Below, piece by piece: positions 53,947 to 62,937 of a stretch of DNA of 64,000 bases. The notes below the pieces were generated by a model. That model saw only the letters and a program-made list of their open reading frames with translations, ran no database searches and was not told the DNA's origin. This DNA comes from an uncultured Chloroflexota bacterium. GTDB lineage: Bacteria > Chloroflexota > Anaerolineae > Aggregatilineales > Phototrophicaceae. The stretch covers positions 62,001 through 126,000 of the forward strand of contig CALJKV010000110.1 of the NCBI GenBank assembly GCA_937974245.1. Direction: 5' to 3'. Each line of letters begins with the position of its first letter. The first letter of the stretch is position 1. Position numbers and translations under genes: made by a program.

Positions 53947-55098
53947 ATGAAAACAATTCGATTTCTCAGCCTACTCATACCCCTTTTCTTTGCCAGTCAT
54001 CTGCATTTTCCTGTTCAGGCACAGATTACCGATATAGGCCAACCATTCTACTCTTTGGATAAATCCACTTATTTCCGCTATCCAATAGGATGGATTGTTG
54101 AAGAATATCCAGAAGAAGACCTAGCCTTATTTTTGCTGGCAAACAGTCAGGAATCGTTAGCCCGTGCCAAAGATTCCAGAATAGACAAGGGAGACGTGTT
54201 TATTGAAATCATTATTGGAAACGATACGCTAATCGAGATAGGCGAATCCTTTCAATCGGAAATTCTGACAAAGTTCCCAGCCGCGATTGTTCGGGATACA
54301 TTTCTGGGAGGCAGAACGGCTACCATCATTTCCCAGGACAATTTTCCGGTAGACAACGATTTTTCAATAGATATACAGATCATTATGCTCTCCCTCGAAG
54401 ATCACACCGTGCTCCTCGTAGCTATCTCGTCCCCCGGCGAGCTAGAACGCTTCCAGGAGGCTATTTTCGGAATCGCTGAATCGTTACAGGTCGCAACAGC
54501 ACCTACCGAGTCTGATGGGTTCATTTCCACTTTTGAGGCTGATGATCCCAACAATGACCTGTGGACGCAGGATACAGAGGATACGGTTCGCCAGTCCCAC
54601 ATCACCAATGGACTCTACGAACTGAAAGCCTTGGAACCTAACACCGCACTTTTCGGGTTTGCCCACAATGGCCTGTCTTTTACGGATGCTGTCATTGACA
54701 TGGAAATCGTCAACGCGGAGGAAATGCGGGCGACGGTACGCAGTTATGGCGTCATCTTCCGCAGGCAAACAGCGGAAAACTTCTATCTTTTTGAAGTGTT
54801 CACGGACAACCATTATGGAATCTGGAGGTTGGTAAATGGCACATGGGAGGCGCTTTTAGAAGAAAGTTTCCAGACTATCCCGGAAGAAAGCCGCCCGCAT
54901 GAAGGTGAACCCATAAACCTTCGGGTTTCAGCGCAAGGCCATGAATTCACCGTGTTTATCAACGATCATGAACTGACCACTGTTTCTGATGATATGTTTT
55001 CATCAGGCGGGGTCGGCATCTATTTGGTGTCAGCGGACGTAGATAAGGCCGTGCTACAGGTTGATCGTTTCAGCGTTTCGACAGAAATCCCGCACTAG
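53947..55098 (+). CDS. Secreted protein with a C-terminal DUF1080-like sandwich domain
   Basis: A 383-residue protein; the ATG at 53947 begins a signal peptide (MKTIRFLSLLIPLFFASHL to AQAQ-like VQAQ). The N-terminal half (about 30-190) is an alpha/beta domain resembling PsbP/DcrB-type lipoprotein modules (STYFRYPIGWIVEEYPEED). The C-terminal half (200-383) is a concanavalin-like sandwich of the DUF1080 kind, with YGVIFRRQTAENFYLFEVF and INLRVSAQGHEFTVFINDHE. No catalytic role can be assigned. Confidence 0.78.
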   Translation: MKTIRFLSLLIPLFFASHLHFPVQAQITDIGQPFYSLDKSTYFRYPIGWIVEEYPEEDLALFLLANSQESLARAKDSRIDKGDVFIEIIIGNDTLIEIGESFQSEILTKFPAAIVRDTFLGGRTATIISQDNFPVDNDFSIDIQIIMLSLEDHTVLLVAISSPGELERFQEAIFGIAESLQVATAPTESDGFISTFEADDPNNDLWTQDTEDTVRQSHITNGLYELKALEPNTALFGFAHNGLSFTDAVIDMEIVNAEEMRATVRSYGVIFRRQTAENFYLFEVFTDNHYGIWRLVNGTWEALLEESFQTIPEESRPHEGEPINLRVSAQGHEFTVFINDHELTTVSDDMFSSGGVGIYLVSADVDKAVLQVDRFSVSTEIPH

Positions 55099-55165
55099 GG
55101 ATTCACCCCCGCACCCGACCCAACAGGGCAGCACGTAAGTACTGCCCATACTTAAGGCAGAGTAC

Positions 55166-56248
55166 CTATGGACGGCTCATAACGGGCTGCCATGATACAT
55201 GCCCCATTAAGCCGCCTTCGGAGTTGATGCCATAACTCAGGCGGCGGCGGTTGCTGCCATCCGCGTCCATCACATAGACATTATCGCTGTCATCTTCATG
55301 ATCAAGTGAGACGAAGGCGATCTGGCTGCCATCCGGCGACCACTCCGGGGCATAGTCGAAAGTCGAACGATCCGTCAGGCGGTGCTGGTTTGTGCCATCC
55401 GCATTCATCGTCCAGATGCCATCGTTTGAGACATACGCAAGAGTCTGGTCATCCGGCGACCAGACCGGATCAACCGCCAGATTCGTCACCAGATGGTGCA
55501 CATTCGTCCCATCGGCGTCCATGACATAGATTCCGGCATTACTTCCCAGGGTGTTATAAAAGGCAATGCGTTGACCATCGTGCGACCAGACCGGGCCATA
55601 GCCCCAGGCATCCTCCACCAGGAGGTGCAGGTCGGAGCCGTCCGCATTCATGATGTAGATGTCATTACCGTAATGGACACCTTGTTGGGTGAATACAATA
55701 GATTTGCCATCCGGCGACCAGGCGGGATACTGCTCAAGGACAGGTTCCTGGGTCAGACGGTGCAATTCAGCGGTATCCACGTCCACCACGTAAATGTCAT
55801 AGTTGAACAGCGGGTTGCGATCCCGGTAGGAGACAAAAGCAATGTGTTGACTATCCGGCGACCAGGCCAGGGAAAGGCTGATACTGGGTCCATCGGTCAG
55901 ACGGCGTTGATTGCTCCCATCAGCATCCATTACGTAAACATTATGGCTGTTGCCTTCATCCATGATGAAAGCCAGTTGGCGGCCATCGGGCGACCAGACC
56001 GCGCCAAAGCTGTTCTCGGTTTCCAGAAGACGCCGGAGACTCATGCCGTCGGCATTCATCACGTAAGTCGTATACAGGGACTCATAATACGCGCTAAAGA
56101 CGATCAGGCCGTTGCTGATGGGGGTATCGCTCACCTGGAAATCCCCGGATGCACCCGCCATACCCGGAGTCATGAAAGCCCATGCCAGCAGCACACTCAA
56201 GAAGACGCTGAAACCGGGTAGGACTGTTTTTGTTCGTTTGCCATTCAT
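55166..56248 (-). CDS. TolB-like beta-propeller secreted protein
   Basis: A 360-residue protein. The start at 56248 begins MNGKRTKT and a signal peptide ending AGASG. Seven copies of the PD40 repeat follow; each has the form WSPDG-IAFxS then YVMDADGSN-RRL. The blades include one with WSPDSQ and one with WSHDGQ. This is the six/seven-bladed propeller seen in TolB and DPP-IV N-terminal domains. No peptidase domain is attached, so a binding or scaffold role is likely. A weak GAAAGG lies upstream. Confidence 0.87.
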   Translation of the reverse strand: MNGKRTKTVLPGFSVFLSVLLAWAFMTPGMAGASGDFQVSDTPISNGLIVFSAYYESLYTTYVMNADGMSLRRLLETENSFGAVWSPDGRQLAFIMDEGNSHNVYVMDADGSNQRRLTDGPSISLSLAWSPDSQHIAFVSYRDRNPLFNYDIYVVDVDTAELHRLTQEPVLEQYPAWSPDGKSIVFTQQGVHYGNDIYIMNADGSDLHLLVEDAWGYGPVWSHDGQRIAFYNTLGSNAGIYVMDADGTNVHHLVTNLAVDPVWSPDDQTLAYVSNDGIWTMNADGTNQHRLTDRSTFDYAPEWSPDGSQIAFVSLDHEDDSDNVYVMDADGSNRRRLSYGINSEGGLMGHVSWQPVMSRP

Positions 56249-56386
56249 GCACGCTAGCCTTTCAAAGGGTATGATCACGAAATTTCTCAGAACCGCACTG
56301 ACCCTGTGATGAGGATGGGCAGCCTCGTTAGCAGACATTGTACTGTATCACTCGTTTTTCGGGAGCAGGTGAGGTGCAGTTGTAGG

Positions 56387-56995
56387 CTATCCGCAGGCCA
56401 CCCAGCAGGGCAGCGTATAGTTGTAGGCTATATCCGTATCCGCCGTGACCAGGATTTCGACAGGGGCCTCCCAGAAGTTCTTCATATCGCCGTTTTGCAG
56501 AATCACCGTCTTGAGTTCCAGCCCGTAAGCTGGATAGACTGCGCGGTGCGTCTGGAAGGTGTCCGGCATCACCCGCGAACGGCCAATCGTCCCCTTTTCC
56601 GGCGCGCCCATCAGCAGCCAGAACTCGGCAAACGGCGTCGGCGTCAGGATGCGAATCAGGTAGACCATGCCGTCCCGTATCTCCACCTCGCCATAGCCCC
56701 CGCCACGCCCGAACAGAGACGGCTGCTGGCCGTTCCAGGCCCAGCGCAGCGTGCCGCTTCCGGTAATCGGTGGCGATGACTCCCTAATCCAGGGATGATT
56801 AGCGAGAATCGCGGCGGCTTTTTCAGCAGTGGTCACGCCAGGGCGCAGGCCAAGCAGACACGGCGCGGGGCAGTCCGCTGCAGGCAGCATCGCTCCCCGC
56901 GCTTCGGTGTCCGGCGGCCCCGCAACAATAGCTATACCCAGGACAGCAAAAACAAATGACAGCAGCAGCGCCCCGCCTGCCAGTATACGAAACAT
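56387..56995 (-). CDS. Secreted protein of unknown function
   Basis: A 202-residue protein with a signal peptide or signal-anchor (ALLLSFVFAVLGIAIVA) and a mature part beginning with a cysteine pair (DCPAPCLLGLRPGVTT). The PC-x2-G-x3-PG pattern at the mature N-terminus is common to small exported proteins of unknown role. Later sequence has GGGYGEVEIRDGMVYLIRI and ends PCWVACG. Alone, same strand as the propeller gene and the LacI cluster. Confidence 0.72.
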   Translation of the reverse strand: MFRILAGGALLLSFVFAVLGIAIVAGPPDTEARGAMLPAADCPAPCLLGLRPGVTTAEKAAAILANHPWIRESSPPITGSGTLRWAWNGQQPSLFGRGGGYGEVEIRDGMVYLIRILTPTPFAEFWLLMGAPEKGTIGRSRVMPDTFQTHRAVYPAYGLELKTVILQNGDMKNFWEAPVEILVTADTDIAYNYTLPCWVACG

Positions 56996-57160
56996 GGTTC
57001 AGCTCAACACTAAAGGGTCATATATCCCCATCATAGCAGCGATCCCCGCCAGATGTGGCTGGCAAAGTGCCCGATACTGTCATCAAATTGTCAGGGGAAA
57101 TACAGGCTTACCGGAGAACTGTGTCTGTGCAGGGACAACAGATAAGTGTGCGACCACTCA

Positions 57161-58177
57161 TCAGACCGAATCGCGCCGGATATAAGGGCAAGGTTGTTGG
57201 TGTTGGATTGGCGTCTGCATGGGGGAGTCTGATTCGAGTTGTTCGATCAGATAGGTAATCGCCCATTGACCCATCTCATAATGGGGGAGTTGCATCGTGG
57301 ACAATCCGGGGCGGAGGGCTTCCGCAATACTTTGCTGATTATCGAAACCGACAATCGCCACATCGCCGGGGATGCGCAGCCCTTGCTCTTTCAGGGCGTC
57401 GTATGTCCCCATCGCTGTCCGGTCTGTCCCGCAAAAGATCGCGGTGGGCGGTTTGGACTGGCGCATTAATTCGTAGCCAAGCGCATATCCTGAATCGGCA
57501 TGGCCGCCGCCTTTGCCGACCAGCGCCTCATCATAGGGTACACCGTAATCCGCCAATGCCTGCCGGTAGCCCGCCAGCCGTCCTTTTGAGGCCGCCGTAC
57601 CGGGTTCGGTCGGGTGAATATTGATGAAGGCCACCCGCCGGTGCCCGGCTGCAAGCAGCACCTGAGTAGCCTCGTAGCCCCCCTGGAATTCGTCCGGGAC
57701 AACGGAGGACAGCGAACGATCTTCAATATAGCAGTTCGCCAGCACCGTTGGCACCTGAGTGATCGATTCGGGCAGGGTCACCGGCTGGTGGTACATTGCG
57801 GCATAGATAATGCCTTCGACCTCGCGCTCAACCAGGGTCTTGATCGCTTTTTCAGCACGGGCCGGGTTATCCCCCATGTCTATCACCAGGAGGATATAGT
57901 CCTGATCCCACACGGCATCCTGGGCGCCTTTGATAATATCGCCGGCGAAAGGTGAAGTGGCAACTTCATCGGTCAGAAAGCCGATCAGCCGCGAACGCTG
58001 AGTCCGCATGTGCCGGGCGGAAAAACTTGGATAGTAGTCCAGTTCTTCCATTGCCTGGAGGACACGCTGGCGAGTATCTTCCTTCACATAAGGATGGTTA
58101 TTCAGCACACGGGAAACTGTACCAGCCCCTACACCCGCTTTATCTGCAATGTCCTGTAGTGTTGCCCGTTTCGCCAT
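57161..58177 (-). CDS. LacI-family repressor of the sugar operon
   Basis: A 338-residue LacI/GalR regulator. The helix-turn-helix and hinge are at 1-60 (TLQDIADKAGVGAGTVSRVL; EELDYYPSFSARHM). The effector domain has typical sugar-binding-fold elements (VEREVEGIIYAAMYHQP; PTAIFCGTDRTAMGTYDAL; GDVAIVGFDNQ). It ends the sugar-uptake operon 21 bases after the hydrolase gene, so it is probably autoregulated with it. Two matching operators lie at the operon promoter (62699-62716 and 62748-62765). Confidence 0.95.
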   Translation of the reverse strand: MAKRATLQDIADKAGVGAGTVSRVLNNHPYVKEDTRQRVLQAMEELDYYPSFSARHMRTQRSRLIGFLTDEVATSPFAGDIIKGAQDAVWDQDYILLVIDMGDNPARAEKAIKTLVEREVEGIIYAAMYHQPVTLPESITQVPTVLANCYIEDRSLSSVVPDEFQGGYEATQVLLAAGHRRVAFINIHPTEPGTAASKGRLAGYRQALADYGVPYDEALVGKGGGHADSGYALGYELMRQSKPPTAIFCGTDRTAMGTYDALKEQGLRIPGDVAIVGFDNQQSIAEALRPGLSTMQLPHYEMGQWAITYLIEQLESDSPMQTPIQHQQPCPYIRRDSV

Positions 58178-58198
58178 GCGCCGTCCTTTAATACGATT

Positions 58199-59164
58199 TC
58201 ACCCCTTTTTTACCAGCAACCGCCCGTCTTCAGCAAGGGTAACTGGTATCGGGTCGCTGATTTCACCCACAAATTCACCAGATGTGTCGAAATTCAGGAA
58301 CGCCATGAAATTCCAGCTGCCGTCCGCACCCTGGATCAGCTTACCAGAATATAGAGTGCCGACCTCATCCCCCACCAGGAATTCATCAGTCAGATAACGA
58401 AACGGCCCATCCGGGGTGTCGCTCACCAGGTAATGTGTCCCTGTTTCCGGTGTGATTCCAGTGCGTGCCCACCGCGCCTGGGAGTGATGACTCGCGGATG
58501 TGGAAAACAGCAGGTAATAGCGACCTTGAATGAGAACTAACTGCGGCACTTCCATATCGCCAAACTCGCCCGGCTGTGTTACTGGACCCAGAATGTTCCA
58601 TTGGTGCAGGTCGGGGGAGGTTACGTGGGCGATGACGCCCCGTCCGTCAGCAGGGCCGTCCTTCACCCGCGCCGTGATGTAGGCGTGGAACAAGCCGGTC
58701 TCCGGGTCACGGAAGAGGTATGGGTCACGCCAGGCTTCATCATGCCAGGCGGCAAAATCGAGTTTTTCATACCACTGCGGATCAGCTTCCATCAGTGGTT
58801 TGCTGCCAATGCGCTCCCAGTTGAGCAGGTCTTTTGACGTGGCGTACCCGATGCGCTGAATGTAGCCCCGTTCCCGTCGGGTGCTGCCCGTGTAAAACAG
58901 ATACCACAGCCCATCATGTTTGATGATGCTGCCCGTCCAGGTCGTGAAGTCATCCCATGAGACGGTTTGTGCGGGAGAAATCGCGTCCGGCAAAATCTCC
59001 CAGTGGCGTAGGTCCTGCGACACCGCGTGACCTACCGAGACATTCCAGTGCCGGAACTGCTCGACTTTGAGTGACTTATCCGCTTGCAGATAGAAGATGT
59101 GGGTTCCGGCGTCATCCCGCGCGAACCAGAAATCCCAGATCCATTTATTTGCCAGTTTTAGCAT
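58199..59164 (-). CDS. GH32-like glycoside hydrolase, cytosolic
   Basis: A 321-residue five-bladed propeller enzyme of the GH32/GH68/GH43 clan. The N-terminal strand ANKWIWDFWFARDD places the nucleophile aspartate at WDF (normally WMNDPNG). The RDP motif is WRDPYLFRDPETG and the acid region is DMEVPQLVLI (normally ECP). There is no signal peptide, so the substrate must be imported, which fits the adjacent ABC transporter. Sucrose, fructan or a related fructoside is likely. It has no C-terminal beta-sandwich, so it is shorter than classical invertases. Starts three bases after the permease stop. Confidence 0.85.
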   Translation of the reverse strand: MLKLANKWIWDFWFARDDAGTHIFYLQADKSLKVEQFRHWNVSVGHAVSQDLRHWEILPDAISPAQTVSWDDFTTWTGSIIKHDGLWYLFYTGSTRRERGYIQRIGYATSKDLLNWERIGSKPLMEADPQWYEKLDFAAWHDEAWRDPYLFRDPETGLFHAYITARVKDGPADGRGVIAHVTSPDLHQWNILGPVTQPGEFGDMEVPQLVLIQGRYYLLFSTSASHHSQARWARTGITPETGTHYLVSDTPDGPFRYLTDEFLVGDEVGTLYSGKLIQGADGSWNFMAFLNFDTSGEFVGEISDPIPVTLAEDGRLLVKKG

Positions 59165-59167
59165 GAA

Positions 59168-60088
59168 CTAACCCTTTACACCTGTTGAGGCGATACTTTC
59201 GATAAAGGTCCGCTGCAAGAGCAGGTAGACGATCAGCACCGGGATGGTCAAAGTGGATAGATAAGCCATAATCTCACCCCAGGCGATGTCGAGTTGGAAG
59301 AAGTATTGCAACCCCACCATAACCGGGCGATATTCTTCCTGCTGTACCACGATCAGCGGCCACAGGAATTGATTCCACATATCCAGGATACGCAGAATCG
59401 TGGCGGTGGCGATGACCGGCCCGGAAATCGGGATGATGATACGCCAGTAAATCTGGAAGGAATTTGCCCCGTCAATTCGCGCCGCTTCCACGATCTCCTG
59501 CGGTAAATCCTTGAAGAACGAATAAAACAGGAATATCTGGAATGCTGATGCGATGAACGGGATAATCTGGACGTGGTGACTATTGAGCCACCCCTGCGTG
59601 ATGTAAATACCGTCCAGGCCGATGTGCAGCCAGGGCAGCGTGTTGACGATCAACAGCAGGGGGATAGCGAAGGTCTCGAACGGCACAATAAAAGTTGCCA
59701 GGATTACCGAGAATATAGTGTTTTTCGCCCGCCAGCGCAGCAGTGCAAACGAGAAGGCTGCCATCGAATTGACAACCAGGCCGAGAGCGACTGTCGTCGC
59801 CGTTACCAGGATCGAATTTCCCACAAATGTCGTCATCGGGACACGGCGGAAGGCGTCTTCATAGTTCTGTAATGAGAGATTCCCCACCGGCAGGAAGGCG
59901 CGGAAAGACGCGGTGTCGCGCAGCAGTTGTTCCTCTGGCTTGAGCGACGAGAAGATCATGAACAGAATCGGCAGGACGAAGATCAACGCCACCAGGATCA
60001 AGAGTGTGTACTTGCCGGCCAGCGAGATGGAGAAACCGCTTGGAAGGAATAAACGGGAACGTGTTATAGGTTGTGCCTGGGTCGTCAT
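59168..60088 (-). CDS. ABC sugar transporter permease (MalG type)
   Basis: A 306-residue inner-membrane permease with six helices. The EAA loop reads EIVEAARIDGANSFQIYWRI, the site that docks on the ATPase. Its start ATG overlaps the stop of the preceding permease by four bases (ATGA), indicating translational coupling. It works with the MalF-type partner and the binding protein encoded upstream. No ATPase gene is in the operon; a shared MsiK/MalK-like ATPase elsewhere is likely. Confidence 0.94.
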   Translation of the reverse strand: MTTQAQPITRSRLFLPSGFSISLAGKYTLLILVALIFVLPILFMIFSSLKPEEQLLRDTASFRAFLPVGNLSLQNYEDAFRRVPMTTFVGNSILVTATTVALGLVVNSMAAFSFALLRWRAKNTIFSVILATFIVPFETFAIPLLLIVNTLPWLHIGLDGIYITQGWLNSHHVQIIPFIASAFQIFLFYSFFKDLPQEIVEAARIDGANSFQIYWRIIIPISGPVIATATILRILDMWNQFLWPLIVVQQEEYRPVMVGLQYFFQLDIAWGEIMAYLSTLTIPVLIVYLLLQRTFIESIASTGVKG

Positions 60089-61227
60089 GCGGTTTTCTCC
60101 CGCGTCAGGTAACGCTGAACCAGCGTGATAATCAGGACGAAGAAAAAGAGGACAACCGAGATAGTCGAACCGCCCGCGATATCTTGTTTTTCATAGCCAC
60201 GAATGACGGTCTGGAAAACGATGGATTGGGTTGAATCAAGCGGGCCACCGCGTGTCATGGCTTGAATTTGGGCATACAAACTGAAAGCCTGCATGGTGAT
60301 AACCACCAGCACGAAGACAGCGGTGCTGCGCAGCCCCGGCCAGGTGACAAAGCGGAACTTCTGCCAGCGCCCCGCGCCATCAATGGACGCTGCTTCATAG
60401 AGTGTCCCTGGGATGTTCTGCAGCCCCGCCAGCCAGATGACCATGTGGAAACCCACACCTTGCCATACCGACATGATGAGGATTGACCATAATGCGGTAG
60501 AGGGGTCGCCCAGCCAGTCATGTGGCTGGAATGCGCCAAAGGTAATCGCGCTGAGGATGGTATTCAGCATCCCGTTCTGGCCGTCGTAGATGAAGCGCCA
60601 CAGGAACGAGACAACGATCAGCGAAGTGACCACCGGCATGAAATATACCGTGCGGAAGATGTTAATCCCTCGCAGCTTCTGGTTAATCAGCAAGGCCAGC
60701 AGCAGCGCCAGCCCGCCCTGGATGGGCGCGACGAACAGCACAAACAGTGTTGTGTTGAACAACGCTTTCATAAACAGAACGTCACTGGCGAGCATATACA
60801 CCCGTGTTTCCCCGATATTCCAGGAGAACCACTCCCGCAGCCCATCAAGTTCCGGGTAATCCGGGTTGCCGCGTGTGTAGTCGCGCAGGCGCGGGTAAGT
60901 CGGGTTGCCATCCTCATCCAGGACGGGCAGACCGGTTTCCTCATCCAGAAGCGGGTCGAGTGTGAAGGTTCGCACTGTGAGCAGGTTCTGGAAGTTGCGC
61001 CAGCCGACAAATTCGGTTGGATTAGGGGAGATGAGGCGTTGGTTGGTAAAGGCGAAGCCAAACGCCATAAAAAACGGCAGTATGAGAAACGTGAATATGA
61101 GTATGATGGCCGGGGCAGCCATCAGCCAGCCGATAATCGCTTCTTTTCGCTGGTAAGTGGGGGCGTTCGCCGGGGCTAAAAGCCGGCTCCAAAGCGGTAC
61201 TGATTTACGCGCAGTATCAGTTGCCAT
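60085..61227 (-). CDS. ABC sugar transporter permease (MalF type)
   Basis: A 380-residue permease. The first helix is followed by an extracytoplasmic loop of roughly 90 residues (FTLDPLLDEETGLPVLDEDG and onward), longer than in minimal permeases, then five more helices. The EAA loop is GTLYEAASIDGAGRWQKFRF. It is the first permease gene of the operon, downstream of the binding protein, and shares an ATGA overlap with the MalG-type gene. Confidence 0.93.
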   Translation of the reverse strand: MATDTARKSVPLWSRLLAPANAPTYQRKEAIIGWLMAAPAIILIFTFLILPFFMAFGFAFTNQRLISPNPTEFVGWRNFQNLLTVRTFTLDPLLDEETGLPVLDEDGNPTYPRLRDYTRGNPDYPELDGLREWFSWNIGETRVYMLASDVLFMKALFNTTLFVLFVAPIQGGLALLLALLINQKLRGINIFRTVYFMPVVTSLIVVSFLWRFIYDGQNGMLNTILSAITFGAFQPHDWLGDPSTALWSILIMSVWQGVGFHMVIWLAGLQNIPGTLYEAASIDGAGRWQKFRFVTWPGLRSTAVFVLVVITMQAFSLYAQIQAMTRGGPLDSTQSIVFQTVIRGYEKQDIAGGSTISVVLFFFVLIITLVQRYLTREKTA

Positions 61228-61321
61228 AAAAAGAATCCCTTAATAGGCGTAAATTAAATGGAAGGCTGTGGGCAAGCCGGCGAACCGTCCGCCCACAGCC
61301 TGATCTAATTATTGTGCTGAT

Positions 61322-62593
61322 TTATTCGAAACCGTAGCCGTTGTTGTTCTGGATGTCGGCTTCAATCGCGTCTACAGCCGCATCCAGGGCATCTTGAACG
61401 TCTGCGCCGTTGGCGATGTCAGCCAGTGCTTTCTCAAATTCGAGTGCCATGACGACGTAACCAGGGGTGACAGGGCGTACTAACGCCTGCTCGTTGCTGA
61501 GTGCGAAGAAGACCTCCAATGGGCCACCCGGGGCGTAATTCTTGGTCAGTGCTGCCGCGCTCGGTGTGGACGGGATCAACCCGATGCCATCGGAGAAGGC
61601 CGCCAGGTACTTATCCTGGAGCGCGAACTCGATGAAGGCGTTTGCGCCCTCAGGGTTTTCGCTGTTGGCAGAGACACCGAACTGCCAGGAGGCCGCTCCG
61701 ATAATGCCGCCATGACCGAAATCGGGGGCAGGCAGGAACAGCATATCGTCGCCGAAGGCATCCAGGGCGCCAATCGCTGCCCAGTTGCCGTTCCATTGCA
61801 GGGCGTAACGTCCGTCAATGAAGCCGGTGTCACGGTCTGCGCCGTCCTGGGAGGTACCAGGGGCCAGGCCGCGATCAAACAGGCTCTGCCACCATTCGCC
61901 GAATGCCAGCGCAGCTTCGCCGTTCAGGACGTCTTCGGAAGCCAGGTAGGTGCTGCGGTCAATGATGTCGCCACCGAAGCTCTGCAGTAGGGGCGAGAAG
62001 GCATACGGATACCATTCGCCCGTCCAGGCCATACCGAGGTCAAAAGCGTATTCGAATTCGCCCGTCGCCTGTAGTGTTTCCAGGATGGCGTCGAATTCTT
62101 CGCCCGTCCAGGGTTCTTCCAGGGTGGGGATGCGGATGCCGTTGGCTTCCAGGACTGAACGGCGCGCATAGATCGCTACCGCTGCGTCCCACAGACCGAC
62201 TGAGTAAATCTGCCCGTCCCATACACCAATCGTGCCGGGCAGGAAGCCATCCAGAGCGCCTTCGGACAGGTTCAGGGGTTGCAGATAGCCTGCCCACGCC
62301 CAGTTCGGCATCACCGGACCGTCTACGTCAATGATGTCGGGCAAGCTGCCGGACAGCGCCGCCGCAACGATAGATTCGTTGTAGGATTCCTGCGGGAATT
62401 CTTCAAGTTCGATTGCCCAGGTACTCTGCGAGGCGTTAAAGTCGTCAATGATCTGGACGATGATGGAGCGTTCAACTTCGTTGCCTGCGCCGTGATACCA
62501 CAGACTCAGGGCAGTCGGGCCGTCCTGGGCCATGACAGACAGGCCGCTCAGCATAATGCTGGCGACGAACAGAATGAGCATGAAACGTTTCAC
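61322..62593 (-). CDS. Extracellular sugar-binding protein of the ABC transporter
   Basis: A 423-residue solute-binding protein. The GTG start at 62591-62593 is chosen because GGAGG (62601-62606 region) is seven bases away; the longer frame starts inside this ribosome-binding site. Signal peptide to about residue 23 (SGLSVMAQ), then a family-1 binding fold: LWYHGAGNEVERSIIVQIID, the LPDIIDVDGP strand and TPGYVVMALEFEKAL. No lipobox is seen, so it is likely soluble or anchored otherwise. First gene of the operon. Confidence 0.93.
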   Translation of the reverse strand: MKRFMLILFVASIMLSGLSVMAQDGPTALSLWYHGAGNEVERSIIVQIIDDFNASQSTWAIELEEFPQESYNESIVAAALSGSLPDIIDVDGPVMPNWAWAGYLQPLNLSEGALDGFLPGTIGVWDGQIYSVGLWDAAVAIYARRSVLEANGIRIPTLEEPWTGEEFDAILETLQATGEFEYAFDLGMAWTGEWYPYAFSPLLQSFGGDIIDRSTYLASEDVLNGEAALAFGEWWQSLFDRGLAPGTSQDGADRDTGFIDGRYALQWNGNWAAIGALDAFGDDMLFLPAPDFGHGGIIGAASWQFGVSANSENPEGANAFIEFALQDKYLAAFSDGIGLIPSTPSAAALTKNYAPGGPLEVFFALSNEQALVRPVTPGYVVMALEFEKALADIANGADVQDALDAAVDAIEADIQNNNGYGFE

Positions 62594-62698
62594 TGGAAAA
62601 TCCTCCAAAATAGTGAAATTATTGGGTATGAAAATCTTGGTGTGCTGCGATCATTGTGGATGGGCCGATAGGTATCTCCCTTCTTAAGACAATGAAGA

Positions 62699-62716
62699 TG
62701 TGGAAACGATTCCACA
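62699..62716. promoter_or_regulatory. LacI-type operator O1
   Basis: TGTGGAAACGATTCCACA matches the LacI/GalR operator pattern with its central CG. It lies about 105 bases upstream of the binding protein start and 49 bases from O2. Confidence 0.85.
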
Positions 62717-62747
62717 GTGGGGACGAAAAGAACGCGAAGTGATTTAT

Positions 62748-62765
62748 TGTGGAAACGATTCCATA
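62748..62765. promoter_or_regulatory. LacI-type operator O2 over the -10 box
   Basis: TGTGGAAACGATTCCATA, almost the same as O1, overlaps the -10 box of the operon promoter, so repressor bound here would block RNA polymerase directly. Confidence 0.85.
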
Positions 62766-62791
62766 ATACCCTACTTCAAATTTCTTGTCAA
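62763..62791 (-). promoter_or_regulatory. Promoter of the sugar operon
   Basis: On the minus strand TTGACA (62786-62791) and TATTAT (62763-62768) are spaced by 17 bases. The -10 overlaps operator O2. Confidence 0.8.
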
Positions 62792-62869
62792 ATACCTCGT
62801 CACCCCCTGTCAAGGGCCTGACGCACTGCATGAATTTCATAAATTTCCCGACCATCGGATTCATATCCC

Positions 62870-62898
62870 TTGACTGCGCGTAAATAGTCAATTACATT
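62870..62898 (+). promoter_or_regulatory. Promoter of the MarR gene
   Basis: TTGACT (62870-62875) and TACATT (62893-62898) are separated by 17 bases and lead to the MarR start. The -10 overlaps the first palindrome. Confidence 0.65.
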
Positions 62899-62908
62899 GA
62901 TTATCAAT
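62896..62908. promoter_or_regulatory. MarR-type operator palindrome 1
   Basis: ATTGATTATCAAT is a perfect 13-base palindrome around a central T. Half-sites of the TTGAT kind are common in MarR operators. Confidence 0.7.
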
Positions 62909-62911
62909 GCA

Positions 62912-62924
62912 TTTGATTATCAAT
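62912..62924. promoter_or_regulatory. MarR-type operator palindrome 2
   Basis: TTTGATTATCAAT matches palindrome 1 at 12 of 13 positions, with centres 16 bases apart. Confidence 0.7.
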
Positions 62925-62937
62925 AAGGTTGATAAAT

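Larger units (their letters stand above)
62594..62937. other. Divergent control region between the sugar operon and the MarR gene
   Basis: 344 bases holding the sugar operon promoter with two LacI-type operators, and the MarR promoter with two palindromes, each annotated separately. No gene lies in it. Confidence 0.8.
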
